22,739 nt of DNA from a virus, in IMG/VR virus record IMGVR_UViG_3300006076_000030, positions 1 to 22,739 of that record; one strand, given 5' to 3'. Under the pieces are notes generated by a model. That model worked only from the letters and a program-made list of their open reading frames with translations. It was not told the origin of the DNA and made no database searches. The stretch's first letter is position 1. Every line of letters begins with the position of its first letter. This document shows, piece by piece, positions 1-7,254 of this stretch. The position numbers were made by a program, and so were the translations under genes.

Positions 1-196
1 AACGACAATAAAAACTCCTCTTTATAATCTCAGGAGCCCCCTCTAGAGAAGTTAATTGATTATTACTACAATCAAAATATCCATTTACAATCTTAGGAGA
101 TCCTTCTAGAGAAGTTAATTCTAATCCTGAGACATTTATATTACCTTCATAGGTTTGTCCCGATAGGTTTCCATATTTTGTATCACTAAATTTCAT
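1..196 (-). CDS. Leucine-rich-repeat-like protein (3' part lost at window edge)
   Basis: Reading leftward from an ATG at 196, the frame stays open to the window edge and encodes 65 residues. A purine-rich AAGGAT site lies about 8 bases before the start. The visible part has at least two copies of a short repeat around LTSLEGSPKIVNGYFDC and LTSLEGAPEIIKRSFYC, spaced about 25 residues apart. At DNA level the repeats share TCTAGAGAAGTTAATT. This pattern (L..L.G.P..V.G.F.C..N.) is typical of degenerate leucine-rich-repeat proteins that are common in T4-type phages; their function is not established. A palindromic AT promoter lies just upstream, so the gene is probably the first of its transcript. 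The C-terminus is outside the window, so repeat number and length are unknown. Confidence 0.7.
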   Translation of the reverse strand, partial: MKFSDTKYGNLSGQTYEGNINVSGLELTSLEGSPKIVNGYFDCSNNQLTSLEGAPEIIKRSFYCR

Positions 197-212
197 CTTT
201 TTATCCTTCTTT

Positions 213-231
213 TTTATATAATATATTATAA
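213..231 (-). promoter_or_regulatory. Palindromic AT promoter, copy 1
   Basis: On the minus strand the motif TATAATATATTATATAAA lies 17-34 bases before the ATG at 196. Its core TATAATATATTATA (217-230) is a perfect 14-base palindrome. The first six bases match a sigma70 -10 box, which would put the RNA start near 218 and give a leader of about 22 bases. No -35 box is evident. The same motif recurs at 956-973 and 22614-22631, which supports function. Confidence 0.6.
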
Positions 232-244
232 TAAAGATTAAGAG

Positions 245-457
245 TTATTTAACCTTATTGTAGTCCTTCATAAATTTACTACAATCTTTTACCCAGATAG
301 TATCTGCTTTATTATTTGATCGTAAATTAGGACATTCTTCTAAACCTCTTTTAATAGCAGTTTCATTCGTAATTCCTTGATTATAATTCATAACACCTGC
401 AGCTACTAAAAGGATTAATACTATTATAATTACAAAGATCATAGCATTCTTATCCAT
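245..457 (-). CDS. Small single-pass membrane protein
   Basis: The product is 70 residues. Residues 6-24 (IFVIIIVLILLVAAGVM) form one clear transmembrane helix, preceded by a short charged N-terminus. The remaining ~45 residues are polar and contain two cysteines (in EECPN and VKDCSK) that could form a disulfide if the tail is periplasmic. The ATG at 457 is preceded by a strong GGAGGAAT site inside the end of the next upstream gene, from which it is separated by a single base, so the two are translationally linked. I do not recognise a family. Location in the inner membrane is inferred from the helix alone. Confidence 0.65.
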   Translation of the reverse strand: MDKNAMIFVIIIVLILLVAAGVMNYNQGITNETAIKRGLEECPNLRSNNKADTIWVKDCSKFMKDYNKVK

Positions 458-458
458 T

Positions 459-674
459 CTATTCCTCCATTTCTTTTATTAGTCTTTCATTAAATTTAAT
501 AGCCCTGATACAGTCATTAATTCTGACAGAATCTCTCGTCAAATAATCTTCTTTTAAGAGATTTTTAATAAGTTGATTTGCTAAGGAAATTTTAGTCTCA
601 AGAGCCTCTTTATAACTCATTCGAGATAGTCCTCTAAGACTATCTCTATCATATAAGTATTTAGAATCTTTCAT
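459..674 (-). CDS. Small helical protein of unknown function
   Basis: The product is 71 residues, highly charged and predicted by eye to be almost wholly alpha-helical (SYKEALETKISLANQLIKNL, then a second helix ending in RLIKEMEE). There is no signal peptide, membrane segment or cysteine motif. The ATG at 674 is preceded by a TAGGAT ribosome site that overlaps the stop of the gene at 683-940. The gene sits in the middle of a three-gene minus-strand operon starting at the promoter near 960. I do not recognise the family; a small phage protein acting on the host is possible but unsupported. Confidence 0.6.
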   Translation of the reverse strand: MKDSKYLYDRDSLRGLSRMSYKEALETKISLANQLIKNLLKEDYLTRDSVRINDCIRAIKFNERLIKEMEE

Positions 675-682
675 TTTAAATC

Positions 683-940
683 CTACTGATAATCTTGATA
701 ACTAAGTTCTGTTGTATATCTATCAGTCACAAGATTAATAGCTCTACAAAGCTTATCATTAGATTTATTACGAAATTCAACGATAGTACCATTTGCAACT
801 TTACGAGTTTTAGTTTTTATAAGACCTCTATTAAATTTTTTAGTATTAGATACTATATTTTTAAATCTTTTTTCAATTTCAGACCTATCATCTAAAGTTT
901 CAACTGTCATAATAACTCTATATTTAGTAACTCGTTCCAT
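683..940 (-). CDS. Small basic protein of unknown function
   Basis: The product is 85 residues, rich in Lys and Arg. It begins with a likely beta strand (YRVIMTVET), then a helix (DRSEIEKRFKNIV), a basic stretch (GLIKTKTRKVANG), a strand and a final helix. This alternation suggests a compact alpha/beta fold, perhaps nucleic-acid binding, but no family is recognised. It is the first gene of the operon 940-245: the palindromic promoter lies 20-33 bases upstream and a GAAGGAA ribosome site precedes the ATG. An overlapping plus-strand open frame in the same place has no ribosome site and is taken as a shadow. Confidence 0.65.
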   Translation of the reverse strand: MERVTKYRVIMTVETLDDRSEIEKRFKNIVSNTKKFNRGLIKTKTRKVANGTIVEFRNKSNDKLCRAINLVTDRYTTELSYQDYQ

Positions 941-955
941 CTTTCCTTCTTTCTC

Positions 956-973
956 TTTATATAATATATTATA
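956..973 (-). promoter_or_regulatory. Palindromic AT promoter, copy 2
   Basis: The minus strand again reads TATAATATATTATATAAA, with the perfect palindrome at 960-973, followed by GAGAAAGAAGG and the ATG at 940. Together with copy 3 (22614-22631) it shares a longer identical stretch that also covers the following GAGAAA. The spacing to the start codon matches copies 1 and 3. It is read as a host sigma70-type promoter for the 940-245 operon. Confidence 0.6.
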
Positions 974-1002
974 GTGTAATAAAACTTAAAGTTAGATTAA
1001 TT

Positions 1003-2103
1003 CTATAAATCTGACCAATCATCATCAGACATAGCAGATACAACACCTATTTTATATTCTGTGGCCTCAATTTCCTGAGGGAGCACTTCTTCTCTTGATT
1101 TTCCAAGCCATTGGTCCATCCAAGGAAGTGGATTTTGGGTAACGTCTTCAAACATTTTAGGTTCTTTAATAGCTCTAAGTCTAGTATTAACTATGTACTT
1201 CATATATTTTTCGAGAATCTCTGTATTAAGTCCGATAATTGAACCCTCCTCAAATAAATATTGAGCCCATTCTATTTCATTCATTGCTGCATCATAAAAC
1301 ATTTGTCTAGTTTCTTCTCTAGTTTCCTCAATAACCTCAAAGAACCCTTCTTGCTCATCCTTCTTTAAGATGTTAATAAGTTTTTGAGTAATTTGAAGGT
1401 GAAGTAATTCATCTCTAGCAATTAGTTTTAATTCTTGAGCGTTTCCTGTCATTTTTTGATTCTCAGCAAAAGCAAAAGTACATGCAAATGAAACGAAAAA
1501 TCTAACCCCCTCAATAATATTCCAAGCTATTAGAGCCTTCCATGCATATTTTTTCATATCTTTTAGGGTAGGTCTAGCAGGATCTGATTTTGGTAGACAC
1601 TCCCATTTAGCTAAAGCATTATAAAATTTCTCATAAGCATCGGTAATACTTCCTGTATGTTTTTTAATTATTTCATCATCTATGATCTCATCGAAAATCT
1701 TAGCAGGGTCAGGATATACATTTCTCAAAATATATGAATAACTATCTGAATGATTTACCTCTTGAAATTGTAGTCTCGTAATAGCAGCTTCTAATGCCGA
1801 ATTAGTAGTAATTCGTCCGAAAGTTAATAGTGGACTTCTTCCTTGAATAGTATCAAGCACCATCTGTCTTTTGATATTAAGCACTGAAATCCTAGATTCA
1901 CTATTTTCTAGAGATTTAAAATCAGCTACATCCTGATCTAGAGAAATTTCCTGAGGTTTCCAAAAGTTTTCATCCATCTTTTCTGCTAAATCATAAAACA
2001 CCTGATGTTTCATAATATCATATCTCTGTAGACCTCTACCACTTCCGAAAAAGATCGGTTCATGCATTAAATCAAATTTTTTAGTTTCGTCGTATAATTT
2101 CAT
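1003..2103 (-). CDS. nrdB: Ribonucleoside-diphosphate reductase class Ia, beta subunit
   Basis: This is the R2 subunit, which holds the diiron-tyrosyl radical that the alpha subunit uses to reduce ribonucleoside diphosphates to deoxy forms for phage DNA synthesis in the cytoplasm. At 366 residues it is normal length. Every metal and radical residue is visible: D84 in LDTIQGR, E115 and H118 in QEVNHSDSY, radical Y122, E198 in NIIEGVRF, and E232/H235 in ARDELLHL. The numbering up to Y122 is the same as in E. coli NrdB. The acidic C-terminal tail (SDDDWSDL) is the expected docking peptide for NrdA. The start ATG at 2103 has a TAGGAAT site and lies two bases after the stop of the upstream kinase gene, so nrdA, the kinase and nrdB form one operon. 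Confidence 0.96.
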   Translation of the reverse strand: MKLYDETKKFDLMHEPIFFGSGRGLQRYDIMKHQVFYDLAEKMDENFWKPQEISLDQDVADFKSLENSESRISVLNIKRQMVLDTIQGRSPLLTFGRITTNSALEAAITRLQFQEVNHSDSYSYILRNVYPDPAKIFDEIIDDEIIKKHTGSITDAYEKFYNALAKWECLPKSDPARPTLKDMKKYAWKALIAWNIIEGVRFFVSFACTFAFAENQKMTGNAQELKLIARDELLHLQITQKLINILKKDEQEGFFEVIEETREETRQMFYDAAMNEIEWAQYLFEEGSIIGLNTEILEKYMKYIVNTRLRAIKEPKMFEDVTQNPLPWMDQWLGKSREEVLPQEIEATEYKIGVVSAMSDDDWSDL

Positions 2104-2104
2104 T

Positions 2105-2608
2105 TTATATTCCTAATATTTTTTTTATATCTTCAATATCTTTTATCTTATGGAATTCGATATTATTTCTTTCGAGTATTTCTAATATTATATTATCTAA
2201 TTCTAAAGATTCACTTAAACCTTGCTTTCTACCGTACTTTTGAAATTTCTTCTCATCTCTTTCTATAAAAAAATTAATATTATTATATGAATTAAATACA
2301 TTTAGAACAAAATTTTCAAATATTTTATAGTCTACGGATTTATTATATGCTATAGATAAAAGAATCGGACTATCTGTAATAGAAAAATCTACATGATTTT
2401 TTAGTCTAAATAATTTATGATGCTGCTCAGCAAATACTAAAATTTGATCACTTAGCCTAGTATCATCATTAGAATAGGTAAGATCTTTTGCAAATTCTTG
2501 AGTAATCTCTACTATATAATTATTTTTTTTCATATAGGTGAATAGCTCAGAAGCTAGAGTAGATTTTCCTACTCCAGGTCCTCCGAATAAATTAATAATC
2601 TTCATCAT
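2105..2608 (-). CDS. Small P-loop ATPase/kinase (AAA_28/NadR-like)
   Basis: The product is about 167 residues and starts with a Walker A motif, MKIINLFGGPGVGKSTLASEL. Further marks are an acidic residue in TQEFAKDL after strand 2, a Walker-B-like ITDSPIL near residue 82, and a basic lid-like stretch (KKFQKYGRKQG) near residue 130. This arrangement matches small AAA_28 or nucleoside/NMP-kinase-like P-loop proteins that phages often carry beside nucleotide-metabolism genes. Substrate cannot be told from sequence. I place the start at the ATG at 2608, whose last bases overlap the nrdA stop (ATGA; a second ATG follows at 2605); an earlier in-frame ATG would add residues lying wholly inside nrdA. 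Its position between nrdA and nrdB suggests a role in dNTP supply. Confidence 0.8.
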   Translation of the reverse strand: MMKIINLFGGPGVGKSTLASELFTYMKKNNYIVEITQEFAKDLTYSNDDTRLSDQILVFAEQHHKLFRLKNHVDFSITDSPILLSIAYNKSVDYKIFENFVLNVFNSYNNINFFIERDEKKFQKYGRKQGLSESLELDNIILEILERNNIEFHKIKDIEDIKKILGI

Positions 2609-4836
2609 ACTGAACAACCACCACCAGAACACCCTACTTCATCAGTATCCTCTTTATCTGAATCGATAGTATCAATAAATGTACTATAATATGTTGTCTT
2701 AACTCCTAATTTATAAGCTTCAGTAATAGTCTTAATCATTTTTTTATTAGGAAATTTCATTTTATTATCTTTTGGATCTAGTACAAAATCTTTTTCTGGA
2801 GTCCAATATACATTAGTACTAATAGATTGATCAATATACAATTGAAATTTAGAAATCATTCTTAAATAAGCTATATTATCTACCTCTGTAGCTAAAGTAT
2901 AGTATGAAGATCCTTTACTAAAATTAGGTACGATTTGTTTAGCATTTCCTACTTTAGATTTTTTAGTGATAATAAGATCTCTAGGCATATCTATTCCTGA
3001 AGTACTATTAGATACATCAGAGCTAGTTCCTGCAGGAGGGATTGCGCTTAGAGTAAGATTTCTTAGTCCGTACTTGACAATATCTTTTCTTAAACTCTCC
3101 CATTCTTCTTTTGGAATAAATCTCCACTTACCGTCATTAGGTAACCAACCATCAGCATATTTAGATCTTTCTCTAAACCATTTAGCCTCACCCTTTTCTT
3201 GAGCTAGTTTACAAGATGCCTTAAGTAAATTAAATTGTAAATGTTCTGCAAATTCTTCTGCTAGGTCTAAAGCTTCTTGAGTATTATATCTTACCTTTTG
3301 TTTAGTAAGGTAGTGAGCCCAATCCGACAAACCAATACCTAAATATCTAGCATTAATAGTAGGATTTCCGGCTGCAGGAATAGGATATTCTTGAATATCT
3401 ATAATATTATCTAGAAAATATACAAGATTTTCTGTAATTCTAGGTAGTTCTGATATTTTAACACGTCCTGCATTAACATTACTCAATATACATAAAGCAA
3501 CCTGACCGTCATCTCCATATAAACTAGTCATAGGTTTAGTAGGGAGAAGGATCTCTAGACATAGATTGCTCATTTTAATAACATCTTTAAGAGGTCCATT
3601 ATTAATATGATCTAAAAATATCGGATAATATCTTCCTGTTTCAAATCTCTCTTTTGCAAAAAGTTCAAGAAGCTCTCTAGCCGAGAACTTACGTTTTCTG
3701 ATTCCTCTTTTATTTTCTAAATCTATATATGTTTTCTCCCATTTATTATAATCATTTAGATTAGTAATTAGGTCTCTAGATTCTTCAGCGCTAAATAACG
3801 TAATATCCTCATTATTTTTTACTCTATCAAAAAATAATTTATTAAACCCAATACCATAATCTAATTTTTTTACAGAATTTTCTGGAGTACTCTTATTAGA
3901 TTTTAAGGTAAGTATTTTATCAATTTCCCAGTTCCAGAACATATGAAAGCTAGTAGCAGATCCTCCTCTAGATCCTTGTGATGCCCATTTAACTGCAGAT
4001 TCATGCCATCTCAATATTGAAACTACTCCATTATGAATAATACGACCATTTTTAACTGGTGCACCCACGCCCCTAACTCCACCATTAAAGACTCCAATTC
4101 CCGATCCATATGTAGTCATTAATGAACAAGCTCCATTAGCAGAGATTAGAGATTTAGTAGTATCACCTCCATCTATTAAACAACATGAGGCATATGATGT
4201 ACTCAATGTTCTAAGACCTGACATAATAGGACTCGGAAGAGATTCTTTAAATGTACTAAGATCCTCATAAAATTCTATAATTCGATGAGTTCTATCTTTT
4301 CTCTTTTTGAATGCAGTCATAGATACTAGCATGAAAAGTTCTTGAGGTGTTTCTAAAAGTCTTTTGTCTTTTATTTTCACTATATACTTATCAATAAGAG
4401 TTCTTAGTCCGATATATGTGAAGTTTAAATCTCTCTGATATTTAATTTTAGAACCGTAGAAATTAATTTCATCTTCTGTATAATATTCAAGAAGATTTTC
4501 ATAATATCCAGACTTAATATTCTTCTTAACAGTCTCTAGAAGAGGCTTAGGATCATATTGCTCCCATACTTCCTTTCTTAACTCTATAATAAGACTTCTA
4601 GCCGCTGCATATTGATAATTAGGAGACCTTAAGGAAATAAGGTCTGCAGTTGCTTTAGTTGTAACTCTATGAATATCTGTAGTTTTAATACCATCATAAA
4701 AATTAGGTCTAGCAACCAATTCAATTTCAGAAACACTACAACCAGATAAACCTTCTATCGTCCGATTAACCATTCTATGATACTTTTCGATATCTAATGG
4801 CTCTCTTCTACCTTTTCTTTTTATTACATTAATCAA
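2605..4836 (-). CDS. nrdA: Ribonucleoside-diphosphate reductase class Ia, alpha subunit
   Basis: This is the catalytic R1 subunit (743 residues, normal length). An ATP-cone occupies roughly residues 1-90 (VIKRKGRREPLDIEKYH), implying allosteric activity control. The active site is complete: C218 and C449 form the redox pair, and N424, C426 (thiyl) and E428 lie in SNLCLEILLPTKP. The radical-transfer tyrosines are Y716-Y717 (GVKTTYYSTF), and the C-terminal shuttle pair C736/C741 is in GCSGGGCSV. The start is a TTG at 4836 with a near-perfect AAGGAG site seven bases upstream. No in-frame ATG is available that keeps the ATP-cone, so TTG is well supported. It lies 11 bases after the queE-like gene and overlaps the kinase start. 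Confidence 0.96.
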   Translation of the reverse strand: MINVIKRKGRREPLDIEKYHRMVNRTIEGLSGCSVSEIELVARPNFYDGIKTTDIHRVTTKATADLISLRSPNYQYAAARSLIIELRKEVWEQYDPKPLLETVKKNIKSGYYENLLEYYTEDEINFYGSKIKYQRDLNFTYIGLRTLIDKYIVKIKDKRLLETPQELFMLVSMTAFKKRKDRTHRIIEFYEDLSTFKESLPSPIMSGLRTLSTSYASCCLIDGGDTTKSLISANGACSLMTTYGSGIGVFNGGVRGVGAPVKNGRIIHNGVVSILRWHESAVKWASQGSRGGSATSFHMFWNWEIDKILTLKSNKSTPENSVKKLDYGIGFNKLFFDRVKNNEDITLFSAEESRDLITNLNDYNKWEKTYIDLENKRGIRKRKFSARELLELFAKERFETGRYYPIFLDHINNGPLKDVIKMSNLCLEILLPTKPMTSLYGDDGQVALCILSNVNAGRVKISELPRITENLVYFLDNIIDIQEYPIPAAGNPTINARYLGIGLSDWAHYLTKQKVRYNTQEALDLAEEFAEHLQFNLLKASCKLAQEKGEAKWFRERSKYADGWLPNDGKWRFIPKEEWESLRKDIVKYGLRNLTLSAIPPAGTSSDVSNSTSGIDMPRDLIITKKSKVGNAKQIVPNFSKGSSYYTLATEVDNIAYLRMISKFQLYIDQSISTNVYWTPEKDFVLDPKDNKMKFPNKKMIKTITEAYKLGVKTTYYSTFIDTIDSDKEDTDEVGCSGGGCSV

Positions 4837-4847
4837 TTAAATTCTCC

Positions 4848-5615
4848 TTATACACCAGGTTTGTCGTTCCATGCTCTAATATGTAGCCTATCAGAATAAT
4901 TAAATCCTAATTCTACACATTTTTCCATAACAAATTGACAATTCTTGTCTACTTCTATTTTATTTTCTCCCATAGGCATTAGATATACATTAGCAAATAC
5001 TGGAATACCTCTTAAAATCTCTTTAATTTCATCCCAATCTGAATCCCATGTATCTTTAGATACTACGAACTTTAGATAACTTTCAGGACAGTGTTCAAGA
5101 ATATTAGTAATATTTTCTATATTTACTCTTTTATGTTCAGGTTCACCAGAGTTAGAAAGTTTTACAGACATAGAAAACATAATATCTTCTTGATATTTTC
5201 TAGTAAATTCAATATCTATAGACGAGTTAGTCTCAATAGTAACCTTATGTCCTCTAGATATATAGTGAGATAAAACTCTCTGAATTACGTCTTCCTTCCA
5301 ATGAATTAGAGGCTCCCCTCCAGTTAATACAATATCGGGTTTTAAGAGATTCTCTTTTGATAGAGTAGGCATAGTATTATCTATCCTATTAACTAAATCT
5401 AAATAATCTACATAATAATTCCATGAATCTTTAAACTTAGGTGATACAGCTCTAATACTATCACACCCCTTAATGATATTACCGTCCGGAGCTTCTAAAG
5501 AACACCCGAAACCCTCACATTTAAAATTACATAATCCTGTTCTTACAAATACAGAAGGTACTATTCTTTTACCCTCTCCTTGTATAGAATAGAATGTTTC
5601 TACAATTGGTACCAT
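4848..5615 (-). CDS. queE: 7-carboxy-7-deazaguanine synthase-like radical SAM enzyme (QueE)
   Basis: QueE converts 6-carboxytetrahydropterin to 7-carboxy-7-deazaguanine, the base precursor of queuosine and of deazaguanine-modified phage DNA. The 255-residue product opens with the family signature ETFYSIQGEG (6-15) and has GGEP at 99-102, expected for SAM binding. Its cluster cysteines are C29, C33 and C38 in CNFKCEGFGC, that is CX3CX4C rather than the usual CX3CX2C; a further Cys follows in GCDSIRAV (51). I recall similar GFGC and GCDSI strings in Campylobacter-type QueE, so the cluster is probably functional. An AGAGGA site precedes the ATG. The gene leads the queE-nrdA-kinase-nrdB group and has a ~150-base structured leader. 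No queC, queD or folE is in the window, so the end product is inference. Confidence 0.85.
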   Translation of the reverse strand: MVPIVETFYSIQGEGKRIVPSVFVRTGLCNFKCEGFGCSLEAPDGNIIKGCDSIRAVSPKFKDSWNYYVDYLDLVNRIDNTMPTLSKENLLKPDIVLTGGEPLIHWKEDVIQRVLSHYISRGHKVTIETNSSIDIEFTRKYQEDIMFSMSVKLSNSGEPEHKRVNIENITNILEHCPESYLKFVVSKDTWDSDWDEIKEILRGIPVFANVYLMPMGENKIEVDKNCQFVMEKCVELGFNYSDRLHIRAWNDKPGV

Positions 5616-5638
5616 ATTTTATTCCTCTTTTTTTAATT

Positions 5639-5770
5639 ATATAGTAACTTTATTAAATTACATTTATGAACTACAGATTTTAAATAAAATATTTCTGATA
5701 AGGGATTTTTGTATCGAGCTCTCTTGAGTTGTAGTTTTTATTGCTCACTATAATCTATTAGTTACTATAT
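5639..5770 (-). promoter_or_regulatory. Structured 5' leader of queE (candidate cis-regulatory RNA)
   Basis: The ~188-base gap before queE holds no gene. On the minus strand ATATAGTAACT (5770-5760) is exactly complementary to AGTTACTATAT (5649-5639), closing the region with an 11-bp helix that ends about 24 bases before the ATG. Nested inside, AACTACA (5736-5730) pairs with TGTAGTT (5675-5669), a 7-bp helix. Weaker hairpins lie within (for example AAATA/TATTT). Nested long-range helices near a ribosome site suggest a riboswitch-like or attenuating leader. I could not match it to the preQ1 riboswitch classes. Confidence 0.45.
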
Positions 5771-5781
5771 TATATATTATA
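5766..5781 (-). promoter_or_regulatory. AT promoter for queE-nrd operon
   Basis: The minus strand reads TATAATATATAATATA, a variant of the palindromic promoter motif seen elsewhere. With TATAAT (5781-5776) as the -10 box, RNA would start near 5769, almost exactly at the first base of the 11-bp closing helix of the queE leader. No -35 box is apparent. Confidence 0.45.
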
Positions 5782-5803
5782 ATAAAAAGAACTTAAATGA
5801 GTT

Positions 5804-6115
5804 TTAAAGGAGGCTATTGATGCGTCGAATATTATTATTAAGGTCTTCTATAACTTTTTTAAGAATTTTAGGTTTAAGACAACTTACCTCTATATGTTTA
5901 GATCCGTTCTCCCCACCTCTAAATTCTCCGTTAATAGTAATACCCTGTTTTCTCTTATCTATAAGAGGCTTAAATTCAGATATCTCTATAAATTCTACAA
6001 TAGATGATTTAATTTTATTTGTACATGTACTTTCATATAAATCATTATATTTAGATAAAATATTATCTATAAGTTTATCTAATCTAGATTCTTTTAGGTA
6101 TGTTTTGAATTTCAA
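5804..6115 (-). CDS. Small protein with capsid-targeting-like N-terminus
   Basis: The 103-residue product starts MKFKTYLKESR, resembling the short N-terminal capsid-targeting peptides (T4: MKTYQEFIAEA) that bring internal proteins into the prohead and are cut by gp21 after (L/I)xE. A similar start is seen in the gene at 18585-18815. The rest is alpha/beta with a glycine-rich segment (NGEFRGGENGSKH) and no recognised domain. The start codon is TTG at 6115, supported by an AGAGGAAAG site 3-9 bases upstream and by the conserved N-terminal peptide. No TATAAATA box is seen upstream; an AT-rich TATATAATATAG stretch lies before the ribosome site. Packaging in the head is inference. Confidence 0.6.
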   Translation of the reverse strand: MKFKTYLKESRLDKLIDNILSKYNDLYESTCTNKIKSSIVEFIEISEFKPLIDKRKQGITINGEFRGGENGSKHIEVSCLKPKILKKVIEDLNNNIRRINSLL

Positions 6116-6125
6116 GTTCTTTCCT

Positions 6126-6875
6126 CTATATTATATAGTATTTAATGTTATTTTCTTTTAAAAGATTTAAAACTCTTGTACAAGCTACTTCTAAATTATC
6201 TATATCAGAATAATTCTTAATAATTATCTTATTAAATTTTTTAATTTTCATAAAATCTTTAATCTTCTCCTCAAATATAGTAGGATCTTTTTTAAATATT
6301 TCTATATAAATATTATCAATACAGATATTTACATCAATATCTTGAAAAAATATAGTTTCTAGTTCTTGAATTTCATATAATGTTCTTTTAAGAATACTCG
6401 ATATAATATTTACAATACTAGAAAAGAAAATACCTTTATCTAAATTATCGTCTATATTAGATATTTTCTCTTCTAGTAGGGTATAAATCTTCTCGTGAGA
6501 GTCTATCCAAAAATTAATAAATTCTAATTCTCTATCTTTAAAATTCTCTCTCAATAATTCCTCGTAATATTTCTTACGTTCTCTAGCTAATTTTATTATT
6601 TTAGATTTAATTTCTAATATATTATTTTTCATATCACATAAAATAAGTTGCTCGATCTCATTTATCCAATCATACCATATATCATACTTTAATAACATTA
6701 TATCTTTAGAAACAATAGAAAACTCGAAATTTGCATTACTATACATTTGTTTTAAAATAAAAGCCTGCTGAATCTTAAATAGGCTAATAGACTCACTAGA
6801 TTGAATTCTAAATTTTATATTATTATGAATAAACTTTCTAGGATGGAAGTATTTACTTACTTCTATATTTCTCAT
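6126..6875 (-). CDS. Unknown 249-residue helical protein
   Basis: I do not recognise this gene. The product is 249 residues, rich in Ile, Lys, Glu and Asn, with long helical stretches in the middle (around residues 60-130) and a final alpha/beta segment ending KENNIKYYII. There is no signal peptide or clear membrane helix. The ATG at 6875 shares an ATGA overlap with the stop of the upstream membrane protein gene and has a GGGAGG ribosome site, so it is translationally coupled to it. It is the last gene before the start of the 5804-6115 gene in the lysis/neck transcript, so late expression is likely by read-through. Confidence 0.6.
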   Translation of the reverse strand: MRNIEVSKYFHPRKFIHNNIKFRIQSSESISLFKIQQAFILKQMYSNANFEFSIVSKDIMLLKYDIWYDWINEIEQLILCDMKNNILEIKSKIIKLARERKKYYEELLRENFKDRELEFINFWIDSHEKIYTLLEEKISNIDDNLDKGIFFSSIVNIISSILKRTLYEIQELETIFFQDIDVNICIDNIYIEIFKKDPTIFEEKIKDFMKIKKFNKIIIKNYSDIDNLEVACTRVLNLLKENNIKYYII

Positions 6876-7252
6876 TTTATACCTCCCTTAACACTTAAGA
6901 ACATCATAGTCTCAACTTTAGATGAAATTTGATTTAAGTCCCTTACTAAATTATCAATTTTATTATGAAAATTTTTTTCGCTACTTTTAGCATCCTGTTC
7001 AATCTCACTAATATCTATCCTTAGTTCTTTTAGTAATTCTTTTATAGATAGTATATTATCGATAATTTCTTTAGTTTTAATATCCATATGATTTTTATTT
7101 TCCTGAAAGCTGGTAGCATCAGGAATTGAATTTAAAAACGGTTTTACTCTTTTATAATAGAAAGTAAGTACTGCTACAGTAAGAATCGATATAGAGACAT
7201 CCCCATAATGTACTTTTAAAAAAGATAAAATTGAACCTAGAATTATCTCCAC
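6872..7252 (-). CDS. Membrane-anchored coiled-coil protein
   Basis: The 126-residue product has an N-terminal hydrophobic segment, residues ~5-30, including SISILTVAVLTFYY, followed by a basic stop-transfer patch (YKRVKPF). A long heptad-like helix follows, about residues 60-115 (IIDNILSIKELLKELRIDISEI onward in two pieces). The start is GTG at 7252 with an AAAGG site six bases upstream; the GTG lies two bases after the stop of the candidate holin gene. Being within the lysis block, it may be an accessory lysis protein such as an antiholin, or a second holin-like protein. No family match can be made by eye. Topology is inferred from hydrophobicity and charge only. Confidence 0.55.
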   Translation of the reverse strand: MEIILGSILSFLKVHYGDVSISILTVAVLTFYYKRVKPFLNSIPDATSFQENKNHMDIKTKEIIDNILSIKELLKELRIDISEIEQDAKSSEKNFHNKIDNLVRDLNQISSKVETMMFLSVKGGIK

Positions 7253-7254
7253 AC

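Noticed and set aside
2966-3202. Plus-strand open frame opposite nrdA (and similar frames at 695-895, 5091-5273, 5817-6161, 18849-19073, 20398-20586, 21662-22036)
   Set aside because: These lie opposite well-supported genes, lack ribosome sites and show compositions expected of antisense shadows.
5639-5770. tRNA or preQ1 riboswitch in the queE leader
   Set aside because: No T-loop GGTTCRA or 7-bp acceptor stem, and no C-rich preQ1-I motif with its A-rich tail could be found.
6305-6312. TATAAATA on the plus strand inside a minus-strand gene
   Set aside because: It faces no plus-strand gene; expected by chance in such AT-rich DNA.
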